From NCBI GenBank assembly GCA_007570785.1, contig ML661885.1, forward strand, positions 13,858,915 through 13,922,914: a stretch of 64,000 nt of DNA. The letters are read 5' to 3'. Position numbers and translations under genes: made by a program. Below are positions 21,936 through 33,370 of this stretch, in pieces (positions within the stretch are counted from its first letter, which is position 1; the number at the start of each line of letters is the position of its first letter). The notes under the pieces were generated by a model. It had not been told where the DNA came from. It made no database searches and saw only the letters and a list, made by a program, of their open reading frames with translations. The DNA is from Antilocapra americana (taxonomy: Eukaryota > Chordata > Mammalia > Artiodactyla > Antilocapridae).

Positions 21936-21938
21936 TGT
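21900..21938. repeat. (TG)n(GA)n microsatellite
   Basis: TG repeats followed by GA repeats and a short TG run, directly adjoining the 3' end of an antisense SINE, so it probably grew from the SINE tail. Confidence 0.92.
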
Positions 21939-22136
21939 GTGCGCTCAGTCCTGTCCAACTATTTGTGACTTCATGGACTGTAGCCCGCCAGGCTCCTCTG
22001 TCCATAGGATTTCCCAGGCAAGGATACTGGAGTGGGTAGCCATTTCCTTCTCCAGGGGATCTTCCTGACCCAGGGATCAAACCCACCATCTCCTGCATTG
22101 CCAGTGGATCCTTTACTACAGTGCCACCTGGGAAGC
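21939..22136 (-). mobile_element. Bov-tA SINE
   Basis: Antisense body ('catggactgtagcccgccag', 'caggcaaggatactggagtg', 'gacccagggatcaaacccac') ending at the head 'gccacctgggaagcc'. Followed by an A9 run. No sure TSD because the left side is simple sequence. Confidence 0.93.
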
Positions 22137-22189
22137 CAAAAAAAAATATGTATATCTATCTATCTATATATACACATACTCACTTTACT

Positions 22190-22191
<2 letters not shown>

Positions 22192-22234
<43 letters not shown>
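22192..22234. repeat. (AT)n microsatellite
   Basis: Alternating A/T for about 42 bp, preceded by a TATC-rich stretch at 22150-22172. Confidence 0.93.
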
Positions 22235-22236
<2 letters not shown>

Positions 22237-22359
22237 AACATACATACACAATACTTGTAGCTTCCCTTTTATAGAATCATAAAAGACTTCACAGTTCTGA
22301 AAATTTAGCAAATTCACCTTTCAAGTAAGCAAAGTCAGTTTCTCCAGATTTATACTTTC

Positions 22360-22640
22360 TGTTTATCTAATTCTTATCCATCATTCAAGGCTCTGGAAAG
22401 CCACCTTGGATTTTTCCAACCCACAGTGGTTCTTCTTTGAACTCATTCTATATGATTCTACTAGAATGATCCATAATCACATGCCCATGACATCTCTTGT
22501 ATTGTATTTTAATGTGCTTTTATTATTTGTCATTTCCGTGTTTAACCTGTGCTAGCCAAATGAATTGTGAGCTTCTTGAGGGCAGATGCCATGTGGCTTA
22601 CGCCTTCCCAGCAAATTAGGTAGTGTATGAGAGCATGAGG
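22360..22640 (+). mobile_element. L2 LINE 3' end
   Basis: 'catcattcaaggctctggaa', 'agccaccttggatttttcca', 'gtgagcttcttgagggcaga' and 'gccttcccagcaaattaggt' follow the sense L2 3' UTR (CTTCAAGGCCCAGCT ... GAGCTCCTTGAGGGCAG). Old mammalian copy. Confidence 0.7.
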
Positions 22641-22918
22641 ATGTTTTATTTAAAATCTATAAATTGATTCATATATAGTTGGTAATAAAGATTCATTTTC
22701 TTCCTTTTAATTATTAAAATTATCTATTTGAACATAAGCTTAGTAAAAGTCAGACTTAAAATAAGGGTTTATCTTAGGGATAAAAGCGTATATGAAAATA
22801 ACCACTTAAGAATTCTGAAAGAAAAAAAGGAAGCTAATATTACATTAACTAGAAGACTGTTTAGACTCTTTTCGATGATTTCCTAACCATGTTTACAGTA
22901 TTTTCTATGCTGCTTAAA

Positions 22919-23130
22919 GGGCTTTCCCAGTGGCTCAGCAATAAAGAATCTGCCTGTGATGCAGGAGCTGTGGGTTCGATCCCTGGGTCAGGAAGATTCT
23001 CCTGCAGGAGGAAATGGCAACCCATTTACAATATTCTTGCTGGGGAAAATCCCATGGACAGAGGAGCCTGGTAGGCAACAGTCCGAGGGGTCACAAAGAG
23101 TTGGATGCGACTGAGCACTCACTCACTCAA
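22919..23130 (+). mobile_element. Bov-tA SINE
   Basis: Head 'gggctttcccagtggctcag', near-intact B box 'gggttcgatccctgg', Bov-A body and end 'gatgcgactgagcactcact'. TSD 'gctgcttaaa' (22909-22918) against 'gctacttaaa' (23131-23140). Confidence 0.94.
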
Positions 23131-23140
23131 GCTACTTAAA

Positions 23141-23999
23141 TTTTAAACCTATATATTAGTAACTAGATATAATGATATTTAAAAATAATTTATTTAATGT
23201 TATCCTATAAAGGGGATTTATTGAATTCTATGGAGAGGATCCCTAGTCATTGCCTTTAGTATCAGCCCCTAAGAAAATCTTCTGACCCAAAGCCTTCTCT
23301 CGGCAACATTCAACCCACTCCAGTAGGGCATGGATTCAAATACAGAAAGAGTCCAAAGGCTCTTGCTGTCTGTAATGCCAGTTTTGGAACTGGCATCGGT
23401 TAACAGTTCCCTCTAAACTTAGGCATGATGGATTTTCAAGTATCTAAATATAGAACCATATTTCTCCCATATCACCAAAATCATTTTAACATTAGTTCTC
23501 TAAATCTGCTCCATACTATCAAGAATATTGACACTCAGTGAAGTATTTTTTAACTTGTAATGCCATAAAACTACAGAGCTGTAGGAATCTTCTAGCAAAA
23601 CAATGGGAACACCTGACAATTCCAACATCTTGATGATAGAACCTAAGCATCTTAAACGATGTGAAATAATGTACATGCAAATAGCCTATAAACCATAAAT
23701 CTCATTGGAAACGCAAGATCAGATGACAGAGCCCATAGACTATCCAATGTAAGATTTACATTTCATTCATGCATATTTACAGTAAGTAAAACCAAAAAAG
23801 AAAAAGTTTTAAATAAGCCATTGTAAGGAACATATCCAAAGAGGGAATCATTATTTGTATATGGTACACTCATAGCACACCATCGCTCTTCCCCAACAGC
23901 ACCATTTAGTACAAACAGAGAAATAATTTGTTTAGCTATATAATGAGGAGAGGCTGCATACAATAAAAGAAAGCATTCTGGTTTTTAAATGAATAAAAA
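23141..23999. other. single-copy DNA, no gene seen
   Basis: No repeats recognised over this stretch, which leads into the candidate conserved block. No exon-like open frame. Confidence 0.45.
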
Positions 24000-24460
24000 T
24001 TGATTGTGTCCCTATAAAAACTAAATTGGCAGAGTGTTAACTGCATTTCACATAAACATCTGTAGTGGGCTGCATCTCTCTGCTGTGCTGTAATGTAATA
24101 TGGGACCCAGGAATAAATGCATCCTCCAGATGAGTTCAGAGAGATTTTCTAAAAGTGCCTGACGAGATTATAAAAATTGGATTAACTGGGACTGCTAATG
24201 ACACTTAAAACAAAGGGGAATCTTTCAACCAAATTATTTTGCACTTTTCTCTTGATAAATTACATGCAAATGAGTGTTGATTGAAAAATGTTTGCCTTGA
24301 AGGTAAATTCACACTAATAAAGGAGAGGTCATCCGGCCTCCAACACAGTACCTCTCATCAGGGGAACTTTAAAATTAATCACATGATTTCCTTCCTGTAA
24401 ACTATTTCGAGAAACCATGTAATGATGTTAGAGACATTTATATCTTATCTTTAGGGCATT
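24000..24460. promoter_or_regulatory. candidate conserved non-coding block
   Basis: Free of recognisable repeats and with short frames only. It concentrates sequence words typical of developmental enhancers: an octamer ATGCAAAT at 24264-24271, a homeodomain-type CTAATGAC at 24195-24202, and a SOX/TCF-type AACAAAGG at 24209-24216. These words are common by chance in AT-rich DNA. The call is inference and needs alignment to other mammals. Confidence 0.25.
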
Positions 24461-25100
24461 CCTGGGTATTATAAGCATAATATGCATGATTTTATATTAT
24501 GTTAAGTTCCAGGTGTGTGTATATGTGCATGTGTGTATATTCACTTTTTCTGTGTATCCTCTTTAAATATAGTATAAACATATATCCATCTATACATGTA
24601 TATGTATACTATATATATTATATGTAAGAATATATACATATATGCTTTTAAGCTAACAGAGTTTCCCATTAGTTGAAGAAAAAGCTGCTGTTTCAGGATT
24701 TCTGGATAGTTTCATCCTCGGTACAATTTTTTAGAAATTCAGTCCTGATAGTTCAAGTAAATGTTTTCGTGTTGTTTATCCCCTCTACTAAAATATCAGT
24801 GGGCTGTGTTAGAAAGAGCAGAGTTCAACTTATAGCTCCCCTTGTGCCAGCTTTGAAATCAGAAACACAATTATGAAGGAGCAGCTTGATAACCAGGATC
24901 CTGAATCTTATCCTTGAAGCCTCAATTTCCCCACCTCAAAAATGCATAAAATAATATACAGGTCTTTAAAATGGGTAAGATTATACATTTACCAATACCA
25001 ATTCACTAGCTCATAATCAAAAGGTCTTTAGTGAATTAAATATGTTAATTTACATAACATGTATATATAATAAATCTAAATCAATAAATGGCTTAAGTAA
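24461..25100. other. AT-rich single-copy DNA
   Basis: Holds a degenerate TATG/ATAC stretch at about 24480-24650. A faint sense MIR-like order at 24840-24990 ('cctcaatttccccacctcaa', 'aaaatgcataaaataatata') is suggestive only. Confidence 0.4.
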
Positions 25101-25104
25101 ATTC

Positions 25105-25640
25105 AGACATTTACTACTATATGCATAGCGGTGTGCTGGGAACTGAAGAATGCCACAGACACAAATCACAACTCTTGTCCCCAAGGACCATCAAATCTCA
25201 TGGAAGAATTATGGACACTTAAAATAGTTAATAACATTAAAATGAGTTATACAAGCAGGCAGTGCTATTAGGGTTGATCATTGCAGAGTGATGAGGGGTG
25301 ATGACTTCCTGAAGGATGTAAGCATTGTTAGAATGATGTCTGGAATGTGGAGGGTGTAGACAGGTGGTGAGAAAGGAGGGGACATCCATATGGAGGGCCC
25401 ACAGGAGCTGCAGGAAGCACAGCATATGCAAAGATGTGACCAAGACTAGCTTGGCCACAGCGAGAGCTCAGGGCAGAAGGAGAGGAGACAGATCTCCAAC
25501 TGCAGCTTATGTGACAAAACCTGCAAGGAAGGGCCAGATCTGTATTAAGATGTGGAGATTGTCTTCATTCACTTTATAGATTTATGTAGCTTATAAACTT
25601 GGAGTCCTGTAAGAACAACTGTGGGGAAGAAAGGATTGGC
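25105..25640 (-). mobile_element. L2 LINE, antisense
   Basis: 'gtgctgggaactgaagaatg', 'cttgtccccaaggaccatca', 'gatgacttcctgaaggatgt' and 'gaagcacagcatatgcaaag' match the antisense L2 3' end order (CAGG-CTGGGGATACAG, CAAGGAGCTTACAGTC, AACAGCATGTGCAAAGG). Diverged and non-coding. Confidence 0.65.
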
Positions 25641-26385
25641 CAGAACAGGCAGGGTCAAACTCAAAGAGCCAGGCTATACAGCCAGGTTTCAAGGAGCTGA
25701 CCATTGATTCTCCATGGTTCTTGATTCTCCATCAGGCAATTAAGGTCAGAGATTCTGATAGAAGGATATTCAGTCACTAAAACAGTGAGGCCACTAAAGG
25801 CCTAGATAATTCTGTAAAGCTGAACCTCGGAAAGGATAACATGCTTTCCATGTTCCCAAAAGGAGGTGCCACAAAAGCTGGGACTAGGACACAGGAGGCT
25901 TAATCGTTCTTCCCTAGGGACCACCTCTCAAGTCCCCTGCTCCCCTGCAATTAGCTGCTTTACATTTTGAGCTTGTTCAACCTCCAATAAATGTTAAGGA
26001 TCGTAACCAGGTAGTTACTCCAGCTGCACTAAGCTGGAGAAGGGATAAAATGATACACTTATGAGTAGTTTGCTGCCCTAAGCTGTCGTTTGACATTTAT
26101 GAATTAACTGGGATGCTAGTCATCCAGCTTGTCTCCCAGGAAACACCTTGATGCTGTTAAATGTCTTTCCATTAGATTGTGATTATGAAACCTGTACTTC
26201 AGGGTAGATTCATCATTTCCAATTAACTCACTCAATAAAGACTCACTGGGCTCCTCCATCATTTCTTGTCTTCATGGAATTACTTGGCTGACCATTCATT
26301 CTGGCGTCAGTGGCATGAAAGTAGCATTGTAAACTGTGATGGCTGTGTCAATCCTTCCCATAACAATACTCAGTTGCAAGAATAC
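25641..26385. other. single-copy DNA, no gene seen
   Basis: No repeat or exon assigned. The frame beginning near 26266 has no recognisable domain. Confidence 0.4.
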
Positions 26386-26389
26386 TTGC

Positions 26390-26475
26390 TAATTTATTCA
26401 TTCCACAAATACTCACTAAGCACCTACGAGTGCAATGCGAAGTACAGAATAGAGACTAGTGTTATGTTTAACAAG
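26390..26475 (-). mobile_element. L2 LINE 3' end fragment, antisense
   Basis: 'ttattcattccacaaatact', 'cactaagcacctacgagtgc' and 'aagtacagaatagagactag' match the very 3' end of L2 read in reverse (ATTCATTCAACAAATATTTATTGAGCACC). Short. Confidence 0.6.
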
Positions 26476-26489
26476 CAGGCAGATTCTCA

Positions 26490-26650
26490 GTTCCTCTACT
26501 AAATTAGCTGTGCACCTTAGCTCCAATGGGGAACACGTTCATCTCACCAAGTAATGATGAGGACTAAATGGATTCAGACACGTAACATGCCTAGAACATG
26601 GTGCATATCACTTCACAATAAATGTTAGTTATCAGTATTGTGATTACTAT
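26490..26650 (+). mobile_element. MIR SINE, 3' part
   Basis: 'ctgtgcaccttagctccaat', 'gatgaggactaaatggattc', 'acatgcctagaacatggtgc' and 'caataaatgttagttatcag' follow the sense MIR end closely. Confidence 0.75.
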
Positions 26651-26728
26651 CTTTAGAAACTGGGTAAGTCACATCAAAGATGTCTTTCAGAGAAGGAGAC
26701 ATTTGTGTAGAATTTTGAAGTGTTAGTA

Positions 26729-26925
26729 TGTGCTCAGTCGTGTCCAACTCTTTGGGACCCAATGGACTGTAACCCACCAAGCTCCTCTGTTCATGAGATT
26801 TTCCAGGCAAGAATACTGGAGTGGGTAGCCATTTCCTACTCCAGGGGATCTTCCCAACCGAAGAATCAAACCCATGTTTCCTGCATTGCAGGCAGATTCT
26901 TTACTATTGTGCCACCTGGGATGCC
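26729..26925 (-). mobile_element. Bov-tA SINE
   Basis: Antisense body with head at the right ('ttctttactattgtgccacc'). Exact 14-bp TSD 'ttgaagtgttagta' at 26715-26728 and 26926-26939. Confidence 0.95.
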
Positions 26926-26999
26926 TTGAAGTGTTAGTAAGCACTGTCTATTTAGAAGAAACAAGAAAAGGTCATTTGAAACAGATTTAAAATAGCCTG

Positions 27000-27610
27000 T
27001 GAAAATAATGGAGATGTGAGATCAAAAGAGAGGGACTGCCCATTCTGGCTGGATTCTGAACATTTGGAAGTAGAAGCTAATTGCAAAGGCAGGCCCAGGA
27101 TGCTAAGCTAAGGGGGTTGAGTTTTCTATTTAAAGCTACGAGGTACCACTGGAAGATTTTATGATGGGGATGCAAAATGATCCATTTTGTGCTCTAGAAA
27201 GATCTTTCTGGCAGTGGTGATAAAAACAATCATTCTGGAAGGTCTTGAGTAACAGGAGCAGGAAGTGCCGAGAGCCTGAGCTAAGACAGGGCTAATGCAA
27301 ATGAAGACAAAGGACACAATCAAGAGGAGTCTTGGAGGAAGTCTTCATATGACTTGATTACTAATTAGACCTGGGAAATGGATGAAAGTAAAGAACAAGA
27401 TGACAAAAGTTCCAAACCTTGGGCAAGTAAGTCAGGGATGGGCCATTTTCTGAGATGAGGAAAGACTAAACATGCAACAGGTTTAGGGGGTAGTGATGAA
27501 TTGATGTCCAGACCTGTTGAGTCTAAAATGCTGGGCAGGCAGGTGAGGATATGCACTAGGCACCTGGATATAAACTTGGAGTTTATACATGAAGTTCCTA
27601 TCAGTCATCT
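27000..27610 (-). mobile_element. L2 LINE, antisense
   Basis: 'gctacgaggtaccactggaa', 'ccattttgtgctctagaaag', 'atctttctggcagtggtgat', 'agcctgagctaagacagggc' and 'gtccagacctgttgagtcta' keep the order of the antisense L2 coding-to-3' region. Old copy, frame destroyed. Confidence 0.6.
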
Positions 27611-28205
27611 CTACCTGAATGTCACTAGAGGTACACTAGTGAGTTCTGAGTTTCTAAATTATAGTTCACAACATGAATATGGATAAATCTGCCCAGAAGA
27701 CTATACAGAAAATAAAGGAATATATAAATTAGTGAGAAAGAAGAAGAACAAGTTTCATGAGATGCAAGCTCCTACTAAGATCCCTAAAAGTCAAAAGAAC
27801 AAATCAAGATTGCCCTCCTATGGACACACATATACTTAAGAAGCCCACTTAAATTCACATATGTACCATTTTACAGAGTAGGTTACAATAACTATGAAAG
27901 TCAACCTTTCTTAGCATTCATCAAAATCACGGACAACTCCAAAAACAGACCCAATATGTATGCATGAAGGAGAGAAAAGAAAAACAAAGGAACTTCGAAT
28001 ATTTGGGGCCTAAGTGACAGGCCCCTTACCACAGTTAAAACAGGGGTTTTCATAAGAATTAATATTGCGTATAAGCAGCAGAGTGTGGTCAAGATAGAGA
28101 TATAACTATAATTTGCTTTTGGATTTACTTACATATTGAAGTTAAAACTACCCAGTTCAGACTGAAAGGATAATCTCTATGTGTTTCACATAGAAACAAT
28201 ACTGG
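27611..28205. other. single-copy DNA, no gene seen
   Basis: Purine-rich between 27690 and 27790. No repeat or exon recognised. Confidence 0.45.
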
Positions 28206-28213
28206 AACAGCAA

Positions 28214-29251
28214 TGGGGCAAATCTAGTGAGTGTTCAGATAGCCCCCACTACAAATTCTGCTTCATTGGCACACTAAAAGCCTTTGACTGTATGGATCAC
28301 AACAAACTGGAGAATTAATAAAAAGACGGAAATACCAGACCACCTTACCTGGTCCCCTGAGAAACCTGAATGCAGGCAAAGAAGCAACAGTTAGAACTGG
28401 ACATGGAACAACAGACTGGTTCAAAATTGGGAAGGGAGTACATCAAGGCAGTGTATTGTCACCCTACTTACTTAACTTCTATGCAGAGTACATCATGAGA
28501 AATGCTGGGCTAGAAGACTCAAAAGCTGGAATCAAGATAGCCAGGAGAAATATCAACTACCTCAGATAGGCATATGATACAGCTCTAATGGCAGAATGCA
28601 AGAAAACTAGAGAGCCTCTTGATGAGGGTGAAAGAGGAGAGTGAGTAAAAAAGCTGGCTTAAAACTCAGCATTCAAAAAATGAAGATTATGGCATCTGGT
28701 CCCATCACTTCATGGCAAATAGATGAGGAAACAATGGAAATAGTGTCATATTTTATTTTCTCGGGCTCCAAAATCACTGATGACAGTAACGGCAGCCACA
28801 AAATTAAAAGACATTAGCTTCTTGGAAGAAGAGCTATTACAAACCTAGACAGGATATTAAAAAGCAGAGACACTACTTTGCCAACAAAGGTCTGTATAGT
28901 CAAAGCTATGGTTTTTCCAGCAGTCATGTATGGATGTGAGAGTCCCTTGAACCGCAGGGAGATCAAACCAGTCAATCCTAAAGGAAATCAATCCTGAATA
29001 TTCATTGGAAGGACTAACGCTGAAGCTCCAATACTTTGGCCACGTGATGTGAAGAGTCAACTCATTGGAAAAGATTCTGATGCTAGGAAAGATTGAGGGC
29101 TGGAGAAGAAGAGGATGACATGGTTGAACGGCATCACTGACTCAATGCACATGAGTTTGAGCAAACTCCGGGAGATGGTGAAATACAAGGAAGCCTGGAG
29201 TGCGGCTGTCCCTGGGGTGGCAAAGAGTCAAACACAACTGAGCAACTGAAC
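28214..29251 (+). mobile_element. BovB LINE, 5'-truncated (RT remnant + 3' UTR)
   Basis: Starts inside the reverse-transcriptase region: 'aaagcctttgactgtatgga' encodes the motif A remnant KAFDCMDH. 'acatcaaggcagtgtattgt' and 'caccctacttacttaacttc' encode HQGSVLSPYLLNF (motif B). The YADD region at about 28565-28580 is corrupted by 'cagataggcatatgatacag'. The 3' UTR ends 'agcaactgaacaacagcaac'. Candidate 8-bp TSD 'aacagcaa' at 28206-28213 and 29252-29259; the right copy may be part of the tail. Not functional. Confidence 0.9.
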
Positions 29252-29259
29252 AACAGCAA

Positions 29260-29636
29260 CCTTCTATTGATGGACTTGAAGTAACACAGTATCTACACAG
29301 AGAATGATAAAAAATATTAGCTTATAAATTGGGTATTTCTGGCTTTAAAATTCAAGTCCTCTTCTTATAAACAATATGATTAAGGATAAGTTAATGAATT
29401 TGTCCAAGTATCATCTTTCTAATATTTAATTCAATCTAATAACATAGTTCATTTATAGTCTGTTGTGCATAAGGATTATTATATAAATTATAACAGTTAA
29501 TAAATATATAAATATATTTTATATAAATATATATTATTTTATATAAATATATAAAAATCAATATAACAGTTAATATTTATTTAGCTCTCAGTATAAGGCA
29601 ATATGCTAACTTCTTTACATGTACCACCTTTTAAAA
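29260..29636. other. AT-rich single-copy DNA
   Basis: Very AT-rich, with interlaced TATAAATATA words at 29475-29565. No repeat family assigned. Confidence 0.45.
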
Positions 29637-29740
29637 AGTCCTTTTATTGAAATAATAGTTGAGTTACCATGTTGTATTCATTTCTGGAATATAGCAAAGT
29701 GATTCAGTTATACATGTATATCACAGTTACCATTGTACCA
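29637..29740 (-). mobile_element. L1 3' UTR fragment, antisense
   Basis: 'ccttttattgaaataatagt', 'tgagttaccatgttgtattc' and 'gcaaagtgattcagttatac' are the reverse complement of the artiodactyl L1 3' end. Confidence 0.75.
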
Positions 29741-30309
29741 TCTTTTAAATCTCACAACAGCTCTCTAAGGGAAAGGATTGAACCATGAATCAACGGGTGT
29801 CATGGGAACAAGAACTGTGGTGCTTTTTTTGAGGACATTTTCATCCTGGAGGCAACTTAATTGCTTTCTAGATAACAAGAGACCCAGATAACGGAATCTT
29901 ATTTTTGTGTTTGTATAAGTTATCATAACATATATGCGCATGACATTCTCCAAGTTTAAACAGAAAGTGATTAAGATAGAAGCTTGTATCTCAGAAATTC
30001 CCTAAGGGGTATGCAACTTCTGGTTCTGCCTCTTGACCAGAGTATGTCTGTAATACAATGTGGACCATTTTACAGAGCAGGGTGTATTAAGTGTGGAAAA
30101 ATCACAGGGCTAATACCCAGGGAGGGTGGACATGTGTACCCTATTTAACATTTTCCGGCCAATTCTGATGTCATAGTCCTTTATCTCTGAAATACTGGTT
30201 TTTATGTGTCTTACAGTTTCCTTTTTATTTGCCTATGCTTTACACTCAGAGCCAAATCAGAGCCAGGACAGTGCACTTGACTGTATACTCTCAACTAGTG
30301 AGAATCTGT
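29741..30309. other. single-copy DNA, no gene seen
   Basis: No repeat or exon recognised. Confidence 0.45.
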
Positions 30310-30520
30310 CACACATGTGGCGCAGTGGTAAAGAATTTCCTACCAATGCAGGAGAAGCAAGAGATATGTGTTTGATCCCTGGGTAGGGAAGATCCCCTGG
30401 CAGAGGGCATGGCAAGTCACTCCAGTAGTCTTGCCTGGGAAATCCCATGGACAGCGGAGCCTGATGGGCTACAGTCCAGGCGGTCACAAAAGAGTCAGAC
30501 ATGACCGAGTGGATAAACAA
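30310..30520 (+). mobile_element. Bov-tA SINE
   Basis: The head is diverged ('cacacatgtggcgcagtggt') but the A-box part 'gcgcagtggtaaagaat' is visible. B-box region 'gtgtttgatccctggg', Bov-A body and a tail with CAA repeats ('aaacaacaacaacaatc'). No clear TSD. Confidence 0.9.
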
Positions 30521-30529
30521 CAACAACAA

Positions 30530-31416
30530 TCATTGAGTGATGTGACTCTAACTGACATTGGGTTCACCCTCAAAACCTGTAAGTTTTGAGACCCCTTAGT
30601 AAAAGATAACATCCTTAACATTGAATTTCAGTTTTGTCTTATGTAAAGCCAAAAAATTTTAAAAACATCAGGAACGCTATAGTTTTAGAGGGTGAGTAGA
30701 CAGCTTTCTAGAGCACTTTTTATAAATACTAATGAGATTAACTCTTTATTTTCTCTGGGAAAATGAGATACACACTCTCAAAATTTTATTCGCAAAGTGA
30801 CTATAACCTGGATTCCTACATGAGGGACGAAACTATGTTTTCTATAAATATCTACTGGGTAAATGAATAGTTGGATTGCTACAGGTATTAATTTTCAAGG
30901 GGAAGAATAAGTTGTCATTATGTTTATCCCACCTATTGTAGGCCCAGATGACCTCTATCACATAAATTTACTGCAATACAGGTGACCAGTGTACACATGT
31001 GTTCTCCTCAAAGCAGAGAAGGAAAGCCTAATCTCCCTTTCTAACAAAAGAGAAGTGGCTCATGAGCAGGGTAAGTCAGAATAGCAGGAGAAGAAGACTT
31101 CCAGGATTGGATCTAAACATGAGCCCACAGTCAGGCATTTACTGTTCTAAAGAAAAGATTTGTGGGAACACAGATTCAGGAAAGAGCAAAAACAAGAGAG
31201 GTTAGTTCAAAAGCAGAGAGTGCAATCAGAAATTAAGTACCATTTGCCAAGAATAGAATACATGATCACAGACCAAAAGGTAGCAGCAGAGTGACCAAGA
31301 AAGATTTGGTACTAAATCTTTGGCACTAAAGATAGAGATGATGGTATTGAGAATTTAGTCAATTAAGATGAAGACATAAAGACAGGAGGTCAGGCTTCCA
31401 GTATTAGAGGGGAGTC
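30530..31416. other. single-copy DNA, no gene seen
   Basis: No repeat or exon recognised up to the TSD of the BovB insertion. Confidence 0.45.
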
Positions 31417-31425
31417 AATTGGTAC
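31417..31425. repeat. TSD, left copy (pair at 33764-33772)
   Basis: 'aattggtac' occurs here and again at 33764-33772, immediately outside both ends of the two-part BovB, marking it as one insertion event. Confidence 0.85.
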
Positions 31426-31429
31426 TTTT

Positions 31430-32197
31430 TTTGGCATAGTTCTTCTGTGTATTCTTGCCTCCTCTTCTTAATATTTTCTGCTTCTGTTAGGTCCATAACA
31501 TTTCTGTCATTTATTGAGCCCATCTTTGCATGAAAGTTTCCCTTGGTATCTCTAATTTTCTTGAAGAGATCTCTAGTCTTTCTCATTCTACTGTTTTCCT
31601 CTATTTCTCTGCACTGATCACTGAGGAAGGCTTTCTTATGTCTCCCTGCTATTCATTGGAATTCTGCTTTCAAATGGGTATATCTTTCCTTTTCTCCTTT
31701 GCCTTTAGCTTCTCTTCTTTTCTCAGCTACTTGTAAGCCCTCCTCAGACAACTATTTTGCCTGTTTGCATTTATTTTTCTTGGGATGGTCTTGATCGCTG
31801 CCTCCTGTACAATGTCATTAACCTCCATCCATATTTCTTCAGGCACTCTATCAGATCTAATCCCTTGAATCTATTTGCACTTTCACTATATAATCATAAG
31901 GGATTTGATTTAGGTCATACCTCAATAATCTAGTGGTTTTCCCTAATTTCTTCAATTTCAGTCTGAATTTGGCAATGAGTTCATGATCTGAGCCACAGTC
32001 AGCTCCCAGTCTTGTTTTTTGCTGACTGTATAGAGCTTCTCCATCTTTGGCTGCAAAGAAAATAATCAATCTGATGTCAGTATTGACCATCTGGTGATAT
32101 CCATGTGTAGAGTCTTCTCTTTTGTATTTGGAAGAGGGTGTTTGATATGACCAATGGGTTCTCTTCACAAAATTCTGATAGCCTTAGATTCAAGGCA
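31430..32197 (-). pseudogene. BovB endonuclease C-terminus and linker remnant
   Basis: Read on the minus strand, 32168-31857 gives about 100 residues containing GSDHELIAKFRLKLKK. This is the terminal SDH motif of the APE-like endonuclease of RTE-type LINEs, which nicks the target DNA. Downstream frames include RKTRDLFKKIRDTKGNFHAK and RRQEYTEELCQKK from the linker ahead of the RT. Stops and frameshifts separate the pieces. The upstream endonuclease was never copied. Confidence 0.85.
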
Positions 32198-32205
32198 TTA
32201 GATCT

Positions 32206-33370
32206 ACAAAAAAGATCTTCATGACCCAGATAACCATGATGGTGTGATCACTCACCTATAGCCAGACATCCTGGAATGCGAAGTCAAGTGGGCCTTAGGA
32301 AGCATCACTACAAACAAAGCTAGTGGAGGTGACAGAGTTCCAGTTGAGCTATTTCAAATCCCAAAAGATGATGCTGTGAAAGTGCTGCACTCAATGTGTC
32401 AGCAAATTTGGAAAACTCAGCAGTGGCCACAGGACTGGAAAAGGTCAGTTTTCATTCCAATCCCTAAGAAAGGCAATGTCACAGAATGCTCAAACTACCG
32501 CACAATTGCACTGATCTCACATGCTAGTAAGGTAATGCTCAAAATTCTCCAAGCCAGGCTTCAACAATTTGTGAGCCATGAACTTCCAGATGTTCAAGCT
32601 AGATTTAGAAAAGGTAGAGGAACCAGAGATCAAATTGCCAACGTTCACTGGATCATCAAAAATGCAAGAGAGTTCCAGAAAAACATCTACTTCTGCTTTA
32701 TTGACTATGCCAAAGCCTTTGACTGTGTGGATCACAATAACTGTGGAAAATTCTTCAAGAGATGGGAATACCAGACCACCTGACCTGCCTCTTGAGAAAC
32801 CTGTATGCAGGTCAGGAAGCAACAGAACTGGACACGAAACAACAGACTGGTTCCAAATAGGAAAAGGAGTACGTCAAAGCTGTATATTGTCTCCCTGCTT
32901 ATTTAACTTGTATGCAGAATACATCATGCAAAATGCCAGGCTGGATGAATCACAAGGTTGGAATCAAGATTGCCAGGAGAAATATCAATAACTTCAGATA
33001 TTAAGATGACACCACGCTCATGGCAGAAAGGGAAGAACTAAAGAGCCTCTTGATGAAGGAGGAAGTGAAAAAGTTGGCTTAAAACTCAACATTCAGAAAA
33101 CTAAGATCATGGCATCTGGTCCATAACTTCATGGCAAATAGATGGGGAATCAATGGAAATGGTGACAGACTTTATTTTTTTGGCTCAAAAATCACTGCAG
33201 ATGGTGACTGCAGCCTTGAAATTAAAAGACACTTGCTCCTTGGAAGAAAAGCTATGACCAACCTAGACAGCATATTAAAAAGCAGAGACACTACTTTGTT
33301 GACAAAGGTCTGTCTAGTCAAAGCTACAGTCTTTCCAGTAGTCATGAATGAGAGAGTTGGATTATAAAGA
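32206..33370 (+). pseudogene. BovB reverse transcriptase remnant
   Basis: From about 32376 the frame reads WPQDWKRSVFIPIPKKG, then CSNYRTIALISHASKVMLKI, then FIDYAKAFDCVDHN (motif A with catalytic Asp). A frameshift near 32740 moves the rest to another frame, where GKGVRQSCILSPCLFNLYAEY (motif B, usual Q-G here Q-S) follows. The YADD motif near 33000 is lost ('cagatattaagatgacacca'). The enzyme would copy BovB RNA at the nicked target, but this copy is dead. Confidence 0.88.

Noticed and set aside
21620..22039. 139-codon open frame
   Set aside because: Unrelated unique sequence, a GT/GA microsatellite and a SINE fused by chance.
20560..27610. A new dispersed repeat family at 20.6, 25.2, 27.0, 39.5 and 42.4 kb
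   Set aside because: The shared segments turned out to be the reverse complement of the L2 3' region.
31426..32197. An independent antisense BovB insertion next to the sense one
   Set aside because: A shared outer TSD and contiguous consensus breakpoints favour one event. A TSD between the pieces was looked for and not seen.
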